Under the pieces are notes generated by a model. That model saw only the letters and a list, made by a program, of their open reading frames with translations, had not been told where the DNA came from and made no database searches. A stretch of DNA of 64,000 nucleotides. Origin: Carya illinoinensis. Its lineage: Eukaryota > Streptophyta > Magnoliopsida > Fagales > Juglandaceae. This document shows, piece after piece, positions 11,375 through 23,435 of this stretch; position 1 is the first letter of the stretch; each line of letters begins with the position of its first letter. The position numbers and the translations under genes are program-made. The DNA lies in contig NC_056766.1 of assembly GCF_018687715.1 (NCBI RefSeq), positions 44,990,933 through 45,054,932 on the forward strand, read 5' to 3'.

Positions 11375-11630
11375 CTCACATGGATAAATTTGGCATCCCT
11401 TATCTCAGATGTTGAGAGTCCGTCGGTGTGGGTGGGTCTTTTGTTGGGTTGGTTGTTTTTTCTGGATTTTTGGGCAATTGGAAATTGTTATTTTTTGGGA
11501 AGTTTTTGTAAGTTTTCTTGGATTTGTTTTTCTATTTCACGGTATTCCTCTACCGTAAGTGAGGGTTTTTTTAATAAAATTGGGTAGAGGTCACTTTTGG
11601 ACATGTGACCTCAACTCTTTAAAAAAAAAA
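8794..11630 (+). mobile_element. LINE L1 (5'-truncated) inserted in the TIR exon of E
   Basis: Plus-strand non-LTR element ending in a poly(A) of about 11 bases (11621-11631). Candidate target duplications are AAATCCTTGATC (8782-8793) and AAATCATTGATT (11629-11640), 10 of 12 matching. The 3' UTR shares GGTATTCCTC, TTTTTAATAAA and TTTTGGACATGTG with LINE L3 (45159-46310), so both belong to one family. ORF1, the endonuclease and the start of RT are missing. Confidence 0.85.
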
Positions 11631-11798
11631 ATCATTGATTCTTTAATAGCTTGAAAAGTGCTGGTAAAATTTCCTCATCTTTCAAGATCACTGTCTATGA
11701 TATCTTCACCTATGTAAGTGTCGATTCCCCTTTTATCCAAAGCATGGTAGATGAGAAACAAACTTTTGGTGAACATCTTTGCCTCTAAAAGAAGAAGA
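11631..11798 (-). pseudogene. TIR-NBS pseudogene E, TIR N-terminal part
   Basis: Continuation of E on the far side of the LINE. The minus strand reads HALDKRGIDTYIGEDI, then an in-frame stop and GNFTSTFQAIKESM, matching the TIR region around the BB loop. An upstream FRGKD-like motif survives in another frame (about 11780). The first TIR residues are gone, because sequence from about 11799 on belongs to the duplicated unit of the neighbouring NLR array. Confidence 0.75.
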
Positions 11799-12164
11799 AG
11801 GGTAAAAGGAAGAGAAAGAAGCTCATTGAAAGGCATCACCCTGTAAGCGTAAGTAACATTCACCAGAGAGGTTCAATTACAGAGAAGTCAGATAAAGAAA
11901 GATGAACAATAACCATTCTTAAACCATGAATCATACACATTTGTACATATATATAAATTGATTTTTTTAAACAATAAAGTGAACTCAATTTCAGCAAATC
12001 ATCTGTGTTGTTTAATGGTTCATCCAATCCTGACTAAGAACACAAGTTATGGTTTCGTTTGACCTCCAAATCCTAACCTCAAATTCAGCTCCTTCAATCA
12101 ACCGATCAGAAGTAGAATTCACCTTCAAAGCTTTGACAAAAGATATATATTTTCAAACTATTAA

Positions 12165-12192
12165 GATATATATATATATATATATATATACA
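12165..12192. repeat. (AT)n microsatellite
   Basis: Run of TA dinucleotides in the spacer downstream of NLR A. A comparable run at 18737-18760 in the unit 2 spacer is in a different flanking context, and another is at 61092-61113 in pseudogene D. Confidence 0.85.
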
Positions 12193-12535
12193 AACTTCAT
12201 GTAACATCATTAATTAATTCGGAGTGAATGGAAAAATTGTATCCAATGAAAAAATTAAGTGAAATTAGGTCTGTGCATTAACTTCTAATTTTGTCATCAT
12301 GAGTTATGCATTTGGTTGATAGGATAATTAATAGTACTCGTAATTAATTAATTACAGTTTCAGTATAGAGAGGCAGAGACTCATCTTTCAATCCATCATG
12401 TCTATTTCAAGGAAAGAATTATATAATTTGTTGTAGTGCCAAGAAATACAAGAAAGGGAATTAATTAATCCAAATTAATATCCCAATATCAAAAAATGCC
12501 AGGATCACCTAACATATTACTTATATATGTATTAA

Positions 12536-12800
12536 CTTTGATGCAGCATTGAATAAGACAGAGCATAAAATAGGTATAGGAGTGGTAGCAAGAAAATCAT
12601 GAAGGGGAGATCATGTTCTCTTTGTGTGCAGCTAAGAACTTTCTTGGAAGTGTTGAGTTAGCTGTAGCAAGTGCTATGTGGAAGGCAATGGAAACATGTA
12701 GAGATCTGTAGTTACAGAGAGTAATTTTTGAAGGGGATGCACAAAAAATTATTGATGAAGTGAAAAAGGAGGCTGTAAGTGGATGGATGGGGCAACACCG
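12536..12800 (+). pseudogene. LINE RNase H fragment in unit 1
   Basis: Plus-strand remnant aligning with 19080-19345. It reads like FDAALNK, GIGVVARN, HEGEI, FSLCA and KAMETCRD with several stops and frameshifts. This is the RVT_3-type RNase H found at the C terminus of plant LINE ORF2. It starts in mid-domain, so unit 1 has lost the 5' portion still present in unit 2. Confidence 0.7.
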
Positions 12801-12958
12801 AGCACACAAACAAGTCCAGCGTCCAATCATTTACGAAACCCTTTTGCACTGGTAGTGTAAAATCCTTGTACACGCCATTAATATCATGAAACCAATCCAA
12901 TAATAATAATAATAACAAATTGGGGAATTTTATCAATGCAAAGACACTGACCTGGTGC

Positions 12959-15900
12959 CTAGTAAGCCTTCTTCGAATTGCCCTGGCCTTCTTGGGACGC
13001 AGATCGGGAGACAGGTACTTCTTCTTCTTTTAACCTTCCCTCAGAGCATCCTTCAACTTCCGCGAAATCACCGTCAACACTTGTGCAATCAACAACCACA
13101 TTTGAATTGCTCAAGTTTTGAGAGCGCTTGTGTTGTGGATACCCGTTGAATTCCAAGTTGCAGTCTTCATCAATATCTCGGCATCTCTTACAAAGTTGGA
13201 TACTATTCGATAAATCTACTCAGCACTCCCCAACTATTAAACTCTCATTCTTTTCATGCTTATAGATTATGTGTACTCCACAACTTTTAAACATCAATCC
13301 TTCTTCATTGCTATCAAATATAAACCTCAAATTATCTCATGTTGGGTACCGTAGCCATTCCTCGATACATTCTGGAAATGAGTAATCTAGATATACATGG
13401 TCCCGATCTCCTAATAATTCAAAATTTGCTTCTACAAGCATGTTACCATTTATAGAAACACAAATACCGGAGGGGGAGTCATCTGGGTCGGATTGAAGAA
13501 CAGCACAAAAAACAATTCCTATGATTTCATCCAAATACATGGGCCCACCAATATCCAATTCACAAGAATATCTATTTGAAGGCTCCATAGTATGGCTAAA
13601 CCAATCTGGAATCTTATTCCCTGGAAATATAATACCACATGAATGGTCCTGAATATGTTCTTGTCAAACATGTATCGCATATTTTCATAAGGACAAGGCA
13701 ATCCACAAACACAAACACCTACAAAAAACATAGAGAGACATAGAGACATACCTCAACAAATGAAGGATTTGGTGCCTGACTCCCTATATTTGCAACCAAT
13801 TTATGGCAACCGGAAAAATCAATCCATCTTACTTCTGGGCATCTTTCCAAGGAGAAACACTCACTAGCATATAGCTCTTGTATCTTTGGTGGAAGATGTA
13901 AAATTTGTAGAAGTTTCTCGCAATGCCACAATCTGAGAATCCTCAATTTAACTAAGTTTTCAAAGCTCGAAGAAAGGCTGACAATAACAATTCCAGATAG
14001 ATCTAACTCTTGCAAAGGAGATGTGCAATAATATGAGAAGTCTTCAAGGTACCAATTATAAACTGGCATCGGGCTTAATTCAACACTTGATTCTGGTTCA
14101 GACCTCTTAATCGTTATGGATGTCAGGTGGACATTTAAGCCCAGTGAGGTTGCTACAGTATAAACTTATTTCTTCTTTTGTAGTATTTGTACAATCATCA
14201 AAACAAAGACTCTTTTGATATTGCCAGTGAGGAACGCTAATTGGGAAACGCATCATAGGAACTTACTGCATTTTCCTCTAGCACATAGCGAACATCTTCA
14301 TGAAAGCATAATCTACTACGTGCGCTTGGTTCTTTGCGTGATTCCTTTCGAACAATTTCTCTGCCCATATCTTGTAGCAAGTCATGCATCCACAATGTAT
14401 TGTGAATAGTAATTGTAATGAGACACTTATCTATAAGCCTTTTGATACCATTGTCCGGAGAGAAACCACAGCTATCTAATATTTTAGCGACATAATCCAG
14501 GTGTTGTCCTTTGAAAAAAAAGGCAATATCGAGGAAAATCTCCTTCTCATTATCATCCAATCCATCGTAACTTATACAAAGTACTTCTTGAATATTTTTG
14601 CTAGGAATTCTTTTATACTTATTCAATACACTTTTCCATTGATTTATACTTTGACCCCTTAGATCTGAGCCTACCACTGTTAAAGCTAGTGGAAGACCCT
14701 CAGCATATTGTATTACTTGGTTAAAGAGTTACACATAATCTTCAATAGGTTTGTCTTCCTTAAAAGCATACCAACTAAAAAGCTCGAGAGCTTCATTATG
14801 GTCCAATCTCTTTACTTCATATTTTGAATCAACCTTATGGTTATTTAATAAATTCTGATCTCTTGTAGTTACGATGATTCTACTTCCTAAACCAAACCAG
14901 TCACGACCTCCAGCTAATGTTTCTAACTAGACTAACTCATCCACGTCATCAAGAATTAAGAGAACTCTTCTAGAACAAATCCCGCGCTTTAACTCATAAA
15001 CTCCTCTATCAACATTACCAACAACAAAACATTTAGAGGCTTTTAGAATCTCATTAAGAAGTGTATTCTGCAATTGGACCAGACCACCCACATGGTTTGA
15101 AGTTTCTCTAACATTTTTCAAGAAACAATGAACATCAAATTGTGAAAAAATTGAGTTATAGATCTTTTTGGCAATAGTTGTCTTACCAATTCCTCCAACT
15201 CCAAATATTCCCACCATGCGTATGACATTCATCCCGATACATAAAAGCAAATCAATTTCTTGCACACGAGACTCCATCCCAACTAGATATTTTGCAACGT
15301 TTAGATATGAATAATTTACTATTCTAGAGATCTCTTGAACGATTTCTTCAATGAATTTCGATTCATTCCTGCATAGAAATAAATTAATGAGCTGGACTCT
15401 TCACATGAAAAACAAGCAACATAATCTAATTAGTTTGTCTTCTCACGACCAAAAGTAGAATAAAAATTAAGTGGTATAGGTTATAGGGTATAGAACCCCC
15501 CCTCCCCAAATTGGAATCCGCAAAAGCATTGACCACAAGTAATGCTCTCTTTATTGTTAGATTCATATCTTTTACACATGATTGCATTTACCTGCATTCT
15601 TAGATTTGTTTCAATTTTCAAGAGTATTGTTTTTTTTTTATTAGAAATAATATTTACAACCGTGAAGTGTGCAAGCGCTGTACAATCTCTTTGAAAAAAG
15701 TGAGTAAATATGAAACTTACATAAAAAATATTAATTTTTTAATAGTAAACCCTACTGTTTTTTCAAAAAGATTTTGCGATGCTTACGCATTATATAGTTA
15801 TATTTAAGTTATATGGTGCAGAAAATAATTAATGTCAATTATTTTTCTTAAGTACTGATGTGTTATAATAATAATAATAATAATAATAACAACAAATCTC

Positions 15901-16443
15901 CAATGAAAGGCACAAGAGTGGTTAGAGTTACCCATTTTCCAACTCGTATCCAGCCAAATTGGCCACTTCTTGTAGGGCTGTCTTCCACCTCTACACCTTC
16001 TTCACGTCTTCATTGAATTTTCCTACACATACAACCAAAGCTTCTCCAAAACTACCTCTTTGATTTCGTACTTCTGATGGATTTATATGGTAAAATATAG
16101 GCAAAACTATTTGTTGCTTTGTTTCCTTGCAATTGAGAATGTTGAGCAATTCATCCAAGCACCAAGTAGATGATGCATAGTTTTCTGAGAGCACGATAAT
16201 TGAAAGTCGTGAATTTTCAATGTCTTGGAGAAGTACAGGTGAGATTTCATTACCTCTTTTAAGCTCGTCCTCATCTATGTAGGTGTGGATGCCATTTTGA
16301 AGCAAAGCATGGTGGAGATGGGCAATAAAAGTATTGTGAGTATCTTTTCCTCTAAAACTCAAGAATATATCGTAATACCACCGAGACGTAATAGTAGAAG
16401 AGGATGAAGAAGAGAGTGCACGGAAGGACATGGAAGAAGTCAT
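12959..16443 (-). pseudogene. NLR A: TIR-NBS-LRR pseudogene
   Basis: Paralogue of B with the same start (ATG at 16443), the same first exon length (16443-15932, 512 bp) and the same second exon length (15368-14267, 1,102 bp). It is broken by TAG at 15993-15991 in the TIR exon, TAG at 14929-14927 after kinase-2 (LLILDDVDELV), TAA at 14731-14729 before GLPL, and stops in the C-terminal domain (about 13339 and 13218). All of exon 3 and the first half of the LRR exon are deleted: after exon 2 the sequence jumps to the region equivalent to the SPEPE-like LRR tail of B (14160 leftward). TIR, P-loop (GVGGIGKTT), GLPLAL, MHD (LWMHDLLQDM), terminal LRRs and C-JID are still recognisable. A truncated TIR product is conceivable; a receptor is not. 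Confidence 0.9.
15864..15892. repeat. (AAT)n microsatellite in NLR A intron 1
   Basis: About nine AAT repeats at the same intronic position as the longer array of B (23400-23452), just downstream of the exon 1 donor. The differing lengths indicate slippage after duplication. Confidence 0.85.
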
Positions 16444-16500
16444 TGTGTTTGCAATGCCTTGAGTACTCCTTAGTCCTTACTGCACAGAAATATTGGACTT

Positions 16501-16554
16501 GGGGCTCTCCTTAAAAAGATGACAAGTGGGGCTCTCCTTAAAAAGATGACAAGT
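16501..16554. repeat. 27-bp tandem duplication upstream of NLR A
   Basis: Two adjacent identical 27-bp units starting GGGGCTCTCCTTAAAAAG and ending GATGACAAGT, 58-111 bp upstream of the A start codon. B has a single related copy at about 24058-24083 with a small deletion. The right end marks where similarity between the two promoters stops. Confidence 0.9.
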
Positions 16555-16880
16555 TATAATGAGATAAGAAAACTCGTAAGAGATACGATTAAAACTTTAT
16601 ATCTCTAATTATAGTTAGACACAAAGTTTGAGATTTCTTGATGGTTAGAAATCTATAAATAGCACTAAGGGATTAAAGGGTTCTCACCTACAACATTATT
16701 GTGCATCTAGCTATTGGGAGACACTCGGAGGTAAAGTTATTAGGACGATCCTTCTCTCATAGCCAGATTTAGTTTTTCATCAAATTGATTGAGATAGGTA
16801 AGTATTTATTTATCATTGTTTTATTATTGTAGATCATAGAAAATTGAAGATCAATTATTAAAGTTCTTGTTAAAATATTT
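16555..16880 (+). other. Unassigned AT-rich segment with a TATA-like box
   Basis: No coding potential. The plus strand has CTATAAATAGC at about 16651-16661 and resembles a promoter or LTR fragment, but I find no second copy in the window and no matching target duplication. It lies between the A upstream region and the CT-rich leader-like segment. Confidence 0.3.
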
Positions 16881-17818
16881 AACACGTGTCGCCTACAAAC
16901 TTCCTCGCCGGGTTTTTGATGGAACGACGGCAAGCATCTCAATCTCTCTTTTCTCCCCTCCCGAACTCCAGCATTTCAGTTTCTCTCTCTAAATTTTCAT
17001 ATCTCTCTCTCTCTCACTGTCGTTCTTTGTTTTCAATCGCTTCCATTGCTTTTTTTTTTTTTTTTTTTTGGCGTGTGCCATAGCAAGTCCCTAGGCTTTT
17101 CTCGCTCATCTCCATTCGGTTCTAGCCTCCGTACACCGCGGCGCGCTGCCACACCAGTAAGCATCTCTCTGCTTCCCTCTCTCTCTCTCTCGATGTTTAA
17201 ACCTTGGCCCAAGATTTTATGTGTTCTTCATGATATACTCAGTACGTTGAGGCACTCTGTGTGTGGGTTTTGCTGCTAGAGACTCCATCTCTGTTCTGCA
17301 CTGTTGCTGTTATAACGCCGGTAAGCCCCTTCATCTCGATCTCTACATTGTTGGGAATTTGGACCGCAAAACTCAACATACATCTCTCTCTCTCTCTCTC
17401 ATATTTTTTTCTCCGCTACATGCTATCTTGCTAACCTCTCGGGGTTCTCCCTCTCACAGTAGTATTTCTCTTTTTAGATTTAAGCCGTGACTTTGGCCAC
17501 CTGAGTCGATATACATCCCCGCCGCCATGGTATGTACCTCATTTGATAGCATTCTTTCCGTCGTGTATCACCCACTGTTCAAATTCGGTTTTAACATCAC
17601 TGTTTATACAGACCAACCAGCCGCACGTCAAACCCCAAAGCAACCACACATTAACCCAAACACCCAGACACATTAATTATCAGTTCAATCATGTAAGTAG
17701 TGGCAGCACCATCTTCCAACATTAATTACCAATGTACAAGTTACGTAACAACGGTATAAACACAAAACTAAAGCTCGGATTTCCTTACCCAAATTTCATT
17801 ACGGTGATGCAACGAAGA
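16881..17818 (+). other. CT-rich, 5'-leader-like segment (gene fragment?)
   Basis: More GC-rich than its surroundings, with CT-repeat tracts (17000-17012, 17178-17190, 17383-17400) and a T run at 17050-17069, typical of plant 5' UTRs. At 17521-17534 a strong start context (CGCCGCCATGG) is followed immediately by GTATGT, i.e. ATG then a splice-donor-like sequence, as in some plant housekeeping genes with an intron after the start codon. An acceptor-like TATACAG near 17606-17612 precedes about 28 codons I do not recognise. It is present only here, not in unit 2. Probably a captured 5' gene end or unknown repeat. Confidence 0.3.
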
Positions 17819-18539
17819 GTAAAAGGAAGAGAAAGAAGCTCCTTGAAAGGCGTCACCCCTAGCTCTCTGTACGTGTAAGTACCATTCCCCAGAGAGGCTC
17901 AATTATAGAGAAGTCGGAGAAAGAAAGAAGAACAACAACCATTCTTAAGCCATGTATCATACACATTTGTACATATATAAATTGATTTTTTTTTAAAACA
18001 ATAAAGTGAACTCAATTTCAGCATATCGCCTCTGCTGTTTAATGGTTCATCCAGTCCTGACTAAGAACACAAGTTATGGTTTCGTTTGCGCTCCAAATCC
18101 TAACTTCAAATTCAGCACCTTCAGCCAACTGATCAAAAGTAGAATTCACCTGCAAAGCTTTGACAAAAGATATATATTTTTAAACTATTAACATATATAC
18201 TTCACGCATCATCATTAATTAATTCGGAGTGAATGGAAAAATTGTATCCAATGAAAACATAAGTGGAAATTAGGTCTGTACGTGCATTTACTTATAATTT
18301 TGTCATCATGAGTTGTGCATTTGGTAGATAGGATTATTAATAGTACTACTAATTAATTAATTAAGGTTTCAATATAGAGAGACAGAGACTCATCATTTAA
18401 TCCATCATGTCTGTTTAGAGGAAAGAATAATATAATTTTGTGTATTGCCAAGAAATACAAGAAAGGCAATTAATTAATCCAAATTAATACCCCAATATCA
18501 AAAAATGCCATGATCACCTAACATATTAATTATATATAC

Positions 18540-18880
18540 ACATATATATAACATAGTTTACCGTTTCTTTTGACAACATTTATGAATGAAATATTAACGG
18601 ATTCTCTAAACAAGAAATCTTCAATATCATGAATAAGATGTCTATAATTGCAAATGCTTATGTCCACAATAATCTCAGTCAAACTGAGATAGTTGAATTA
18701 TTAACTACTGGATTTTCTGGTATACATCGATTATATATATATATATATATATATATATAAGAACCAATAAACCAACTAATTAAAGCGTATCAATTAAGTT
18801 CCATATAATTTTCCCAGCTATGGGAAAAACTGTAGCAGATTTTTAATAAGAAGAAATAGAAGAAATATCTGTAATATTTG
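18540..18880. other. Spacer with (AT)n, no gene seen
   Basis: AT-rich sequence specific to unit 2, with an (AT)n run at 18737-18760. It includes a few codons resembling LINE sequence near its right end, but nothing else recognisable. Confidence 0.4.
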
Positions 18881-19345
18881 CAGGTATTTGGTCTAGAAGA
18901 AATAAAGCAATTTTTGAAGATAAATTTGATGTTCCATGCATGGTTCTTCACAAGGCTTTAGTAAAGCTGAAAGTCTTTCAAGAAGCTGAGGAGGAGAAAA
19001 GAGAGCAACAGATTGAACCTGGCATGAGAAGAAGAGAAACTAACTGGTTACCACCCACTGAGAGCTTCACAAAAATTAACTTTGATGCAGCATTGAATAA
19101 GGAAGAGCAAAAAAAGGGTATAGGAGTGGTAGCAAGAAATCATGAAGGGGAGATCATTTTCTCTTTGTGTGCAGATAAAACTTTCTTGGAAGTGTTGAGT
19201 TAGCTAAAGCAAGTGCTACGTGGAAGGCAATGGAAACATGTAGAGATTAGTAGTTTCAGAGAGAGTAACTTTTGAAGGGGATGTACAAAAAATTATTGAT
19301 GAAGTAAAAAAGGAGGCTGCAAGTGGATGGATGGGGCAACACCGA
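18881..19345 (+). pseudogene. LINE RNase H fragment in unit 2
   Basis: Plus strand: WSRRNKAIFEDKF near the zinc-binding/RNase H linker, then an 87-residue frame from 18940 containing WLPPTESFTKINFDAALNK and GIGVVARNHEGEIIFSLCA, the first strand and loop of RVT_3 RNase H. A frameshift after KTFLE and later stops end it; remnants continue through a TWKAMETCRD equivalent to about 19345. It lies downstream of NLR B in the opposite orientation. Confidence 0.75.
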
Positions 19346-19532
19346 GCACACAATTACCATGTCACGACAACACCAACCACACAAACAAGTCTAGGGTTCG
19401 ATCATTTGCAAAATCCTTTTGCGCCGGCAGTGCAAAATCCTTGTACACACCATTAATATCATGAAACCAATCCAATAATAAAAAAAAGCCATACTGGAGA
19501 ATTTTATCAATGCAAAGACACTGACCTAGTGC

Positions 19533-22500
19533 CTAGTAAGCCAGCTTCTCTGAATTGGCCTGGCCTTCTTGGGATGCAGATCTAGAGGCAAATACTTCTT
19601 CTTCTTTTAAACTTCCCTCAGACCCTTCTTCTACTACTGCGAAATCAGTATCAACATCTGCAAAATCGACAACCACATTTGAATTGCTCAAGTTTTGAGA
19701 GCGCATCTTGTGTTGTGGATACCCACTGAATTCCAAGTTGTGGTCTTCATCATTTTGGCGTCTCTTACAAAGTTTGATACCATTCGATGAATCTACTGAG
19801 CACTCCCCAACAATTAAACTCTCATTCTCTCCATGCTTATAGATTATGTGAACTCCACAACTTTTAAAAATCCCTGCAGCTTCTTCATTGCTATCAAATA
19901 TAAACCTCAGATTGTCTCCTGTTGGGTATCGTAGCCATTGCTCGATACATTCTGGAAATGAGTAATTTAGATATACATGATTCCAGTCTCCTAATAATTC
20001 AAGATTTGCTTCTACAAGCATGTTACCGTTTATAGAAACACGAATACCGGAGGGGGAGTCATCCGTGTTGGATCCAAGAACAGCACAAAAAACAATTCCT
20101 ATGATTTCATCCAAATAAAAGGGTCCATTAATATCTAATTCGCACAAATCTCTATTTGAAGGCTCCTTAGTATGGCTAAACCAATATGGAATCTTATTCC
20201 CTGGAAATATAATACCACATGAATGGTCCTGAATATGTTCCTGTACGGCAAACATATATCGCATATTTTCATAAGCACAAGCCAATCCGAAAACACAAAA
20301 CAACAACAAAAAACACAGAGAGAAATAGAGACATACCTCAACAAATGTAGGATTTGGCGCCTGACTCCCTATATTTGCAACCAATTGATGGCAACCGGAC
20401 AAATCAATCCATCTTAGCTCTCGCAAGACACATGATGTATAGAATTGAAATTTTGTTGATACTTCTAGAAATCTTTCCAAGGAGAAACACTCACTAGCAT
20501 ATAGCTCTTGTATATTTGGTGGAAGAAGTAGAATTTCTTGAAGTTTCTCGCAATGCCGCAATTTGAGTATCCTCAATTCTAAATAGCTTTCGATGCCTGA
20601 AGGAAGGCTGACAATATCACACCAGGATAGATCTAACTCTTGCAAAGTGGATGTGCAATAAAATGAAAAGTCGTCAAGGTACCAATTAGAAACCGGCATC
20701 GGGAGTAATTCAGCACTTGATTCGGGTTCAGACCTCTTAATCATTCTGGATGTTATTAGGTGCAAATGTTGAGGCTTACTCTGGTACCTAATGGATAAAC
20801 TTATTTCTTCTTTTGCAAGATTTGTATACTTATCGAGAGATAAACGTTCAATCCCAGTTAAGCATCCAACACAGTAACTGTGACAAAGCACCGTCAGATT
20901 TTGCAACTGATGAATGCTACTAGGGAGATGCATAAGTTTTGTGCATTGTCCAGGCAGAAATAACTCTTTAAGCGCAGGAGTGAGGTACCCAATGGATGAA
21001 GGCAATTCTTTTATTGCACTACCCAATAATGAGATGAAACATAAATATTCCATTTTACACTTGATTTCTGGAAATTTTTGAAGTTTAGAGCAACCATGAA
21101 GTGTAAGGACTTGTAGAGATCTCAACTTGAGATGCCTTGGAAAACTCTTTAGGTTGGAGCAGTGATAAAGACGCAAACGAACAAGCTTATCCAGGAATCC
21201 AACAGAATCATGAACTTCGACTAAATTTTCACAACCCAAAATATCCAATTCTTGTAAATTTGAGCAACTTGAAAGATTCGAGATTTTGGTTAAGAACTTG
21301 CACTCAGAAAATTTCATTATCGTCAAGTTCTGTTGAAAAACGACAAATATATATTAACCCTCAGGAAGTTCACATGATCACATGGGTTTAAAGAAAGGAA
21401 ATATTGAAAGTAATAATTGTACCTTAAATTGGCCGCTAATGTCCTTGATGCGGCCTCCATACAGTTGAAAATCAATGAGCTTCTCTCCACGAAAATTGGA
21501 TGGCAAAGATTGTAAAGGACAGTTTGACCAATCAAGCACTCTTAATTCATTAGAAAGATAATCAAGTGATCTTCCAGAAAAGCGTGCACCACGGCTTATA
21601 AAAAATTTGAGTCTTTTCATCTTTGCAAACGATTTGGGACTCAAGCATATCATGTCATGATCATCGCCCTTAGGCAGAACCACTTTTATCCCCTCAACAT
21701 TGTTTGTTCCCTAATGAGACAATTTATAAGAGTGCAAGTAAAATCAAATCATTAAAATCTTTGTTTATAAGCACTTATTAAAAGAGCTTTTAATCTAAGA
21801 ACTTACTGCATTTTCCTCTAGTACATAGCGAACATCTTCGTGAAACCATAATCTACTACGTGTGCCTGGTTCTTTGCATGATTCCTTTTGAACAATTTCT
21901 TTGCCCATATCTTGTAGCAAGTCATGCATCCACAAGGTATTGTGAATAGTAATTGTTATAAGACACTTATCTATAAGCCTTTTGATACCATTGTCTGGAG
22001 AGAAACCACAACTATCTAATATTTTAACGACATAATCCATGTGTTGTCCTTTGAAAAAAAAGGCAATATCGAGGAAAATCTCCTTCTCATTATCATCCAA
22101 TCCATCGTAACTTATACAGAGTACTTCTTGAATATTTTTGCTGGGAATTCTTTTATACTTGTTCAATACACTTCTCCATTGATTTATACTTTGACCCCTT
22201 AGATCTGAGCCTAGCACTGTTAAAGCTAGTGGAAGGCCCTCAGCATATGATATTACTTGCTTAGAGAGTTCCACATAATCTTCCATAGGTTTATCTTCCT
22301 CAAAAGCATGCCAACTAAGGAGCTCAAGAGCTTCATTATGGTCCAATCTCTTTACTTCATATTTTGAATCAACCTTATGGTTATGTAATAAATTCTGATC
22401 TCTTGTTGTTATGATGATTTTACTTCCTAAACCAAACCAATCACGAGCTCCAGCTAATGTTTCTAGCTGGACTAACTTATCCACATCATCAAGAATTAAG

Positions 22501-23397
22501 AGAACCCTTCTAGAGCAAAGTTTGCGCTTCAACTCATAAACTCCTCTATCCACATTATGAACATCAAAACATTTAGAGGCTTTTAGAATCTCATTAAGGA
22601 GTGTATTCTGCATTTGGACCAGACCACCCACTTGGTTTGAAGTTTCTCTAACATTTGTCAAGAAACAATGACCATCAAATTGTGAAAAAATTGAGTTATA
22701 GATCTTTTTGGCAATAGTTGTCTTACCAATTCCTCCAACTCCAAATATTCCCACCATGCGTATGTCATTCATCCCGATACTTAAAAGCAAATCAATGTCT
22801 TGCACTCGAGACTCCATCCCAACTAGATATTTTGCGACGTTTAGATATGAATAATTTACTATTCTAGAGACCTCTTGAACGATTTCTTGGATGAATTTTG
22901 ATTCATTCCTGCATACAAATAAATTAATGAGTTGGACTCTTCAGATGAAAAACAAGTAACACAATCTAATAAGTTATTTTCTCACAACCAAAAGTAAAAT
23001 AAAAATTAAGTGGTAGGTTGTAGGGTATAGAATCCCCCCTCCCCAAATCCCAATCCACACAAGCGTTGACCACAAGTAATGCTCTCTTTTTTGTTAGATT
23101 CATATCTTTTACACATGATTGCATTTACAGGCATTCTTAAATTTGTTTCCGTTTTCAAGAGTACTTTTTTTTTTTTAGAAAAAATATTTGCAGTCGTGAA
23201 GTGTGTACGCGCCACGCAATCTGTTTGAAAAAAGTAAGTAAATATGATACTTACATGAAACAAAATTAATTTTTTAATAGTAGATCTTACTTTTTTTCAA
23301 AATGATTTTGTAACGCTTGCATATTTCGTAGCTATATTTTAGTTATATGGTGTAGAAAATAAATAATTTCAATTATTTTTCTTAAGTACTGATGTGT

Positions 23398-23435
<38 letters not shown>

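Larger units (their letters stand above)
11799..16500. repeat. Tandem segmental duplication, unit 1 (NLR A)
   Basis: Aligns with 17819-24060 in the same orientation, from GTAAAAGGAAGAGAAAGAAG onward. Both units contain the same AT-rich spacer (CATACACATTTGTACATAT; ATTAATTAATTCGGAGTGAATG), a plus-strand LINE RNase H scrap and a minus-strand TIR-NBS-LRR gene. Unit 1 lacks part of the spacer, most of the LINE scrap, and LRR exons present in unit 2. Confidence 0.85.
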
